From: Microbacterium sp.
GTDB taxonomy: Bacteria; Actinomycetota; Actinomycetes; Actinomycetales; Microbacteriaceae
NCBI GenBank assembly: GCA_029267645.1
Contig: JAJUIM010000120.1
Coordinates: 1 to 6,249 of the forward strand
Length of the DNA: 6,249 bases
Reading direction: 5' to 3'
A program made the translations under genes and the position numbers. Of the stretch, positions 5,952 through 6,249 are shown in pieces (position 1 is the stretch's first letter; each line of letters starts with the position of its first letter). The notes beneath the pieces were generated by a model. It ran no database searches, was not told the DNA's origin, and worked only from the letters and a program-made list of their open reading frames with translations.

Positions 5952-6249
5952 TTACCCGAGCGTGACGCACGCGCGGTCGGCGACGGATCCGAACCGTGCC
6001 TCGAGCGCCTCACGCAGCTCGCCGGGCGCGCAGAACGTCGCGAACGCGCTCATCATGTCGTCGGTGATGAGCCGCGCCATCGTGTCCCACTCGCCGCGCC
6101 GCGACGCGGCGTGGAGGTCGTCGGCGGCCTGCTCCCAGCCGTGGAGCTCCATGACGGGGCGGTAGGAGGGCGTGGATCCATAGAACGCGATCTGCGAGCG
6201 CACCGCCTGCTCGGCGCGGGCGCGCGCCGACGCGTCGTCGCCCGTGACG
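5952..6249 (-). CDS. C-terminal end of a luciferase-like (LLM) probable F420-dependent oxidoreductase, 5' end outside window
   Basis: The last 99 codons are visible; the frame is open to the right edge, so the GTG at 6203 is internal and not the start. The segment QIAFYGSTPSYRPVMELHGW, followed by a helical region (WDTMARLITDDMMSAFATF) and the closing ELREALEARFG, matches my memory of the C-terminal end of the actinobacterial LLM-class F420-dependent oxidoreductases (the TIGR03617-type group). These are TIM-barrel flavin/deazaflavin enzymes that transfer hydride between reduced F420 and an organic substrate. The cofactor-binding barrel lies outside the window, so F420 rather than FMN use is family inference and the substrate is unknown. 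The gene ends with TAA, 70 bp before the Nramp-like gene on the same strand. Confidence 0.8.
   Translation of the reverse strand, partial: VTGDDASARARAEQAVRSQIAFYGSTPSYRPVMELHGWEQAADDLHAASRRGEWDTMARLITDDMMSAFATFCAPGELREALEARFGSVADRACVTLG

Noticed and set aside
4916..5965. 349-codon His/Glu/Arg-rich frame on the plus strand
   Set aside because: It is antisense to the transporter and has the composition typical of shadow frames in GC-rich DNA.
5882..6013. 44-residue N-terminal extension of the Nramp-like protein
   Set aside because: It overlaps the oxidoreductase coding end, is Arg/Pro-rich, and a strong GAGGAGG site points to the GTG at 5881.

Overview
This window is very GC-rich, with strongly G/C-biased third codon positions and frequent GTG starts. 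It encodes a TPP-riboswitch-controlled ECF vitamin transporter and the end of a probable F420-dependent luciferase-like oxidoreductase. Together these suggest a high-GC actinobacterium, plausibly Microbacteriaceae-like; that placement is inference from composition and gene content only.

Layout. (1) Positions 1-1502, minus strand: the first 500 codons of a gene that runs off the left edge. It encodes a long, very acidic, low-complexity N-terminal region followed by one membrane segment. It has a GTG start and no stop codon in view. (2) 1503-1770: divergent intergenic region with a small palindrome touching the minus-strand start, a possible -10 element, and a clear TPP (THI-box) riboswitch whose 3' edge merges with the ribosome binding site of the next gene. 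(3) 1771-4594, plus strand: a tightly overlapping three-gene operon, ykoE-ykoD-ykoC. It encodes the S component, a fused double ATPase and the T component of an ECF importer for thiamine or its hydroxymethylpyrimidine precursor. (4) 4598-5881, minus strand, convergent with the operon across 3 bp: an 11-segment transporter of the Nramp/SLC11 fold lacking both classical metal-binding motifs. (5) 5952-6249, minus strand: C-terminal end of a luciferase-like monooxygenase family protein, cut by the right edge.

How the genes work together: when thiamine pyrophosphate is low, the riboswitch should allow translation of ykoE. The 4-bp overlaps then couple ykoD and ykoC, so a complete uptake complex is made. 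The other genes have no evident functional link to thiamine.

The most unusual structure is a 21-bp inverted repeat with a 45-nt loop (3047-3133, 87 bp, exactly 29 codons). It lies in frame in the linker between the two ATPase halves of ykoD and looks like a palindromic element inserted into a protein-coding gene. Second is the non-canonical Nramp-like transporter. Third is the acidic membrane protein, whose correct frame is easily missed because long spurious reading frames lie opposite it.
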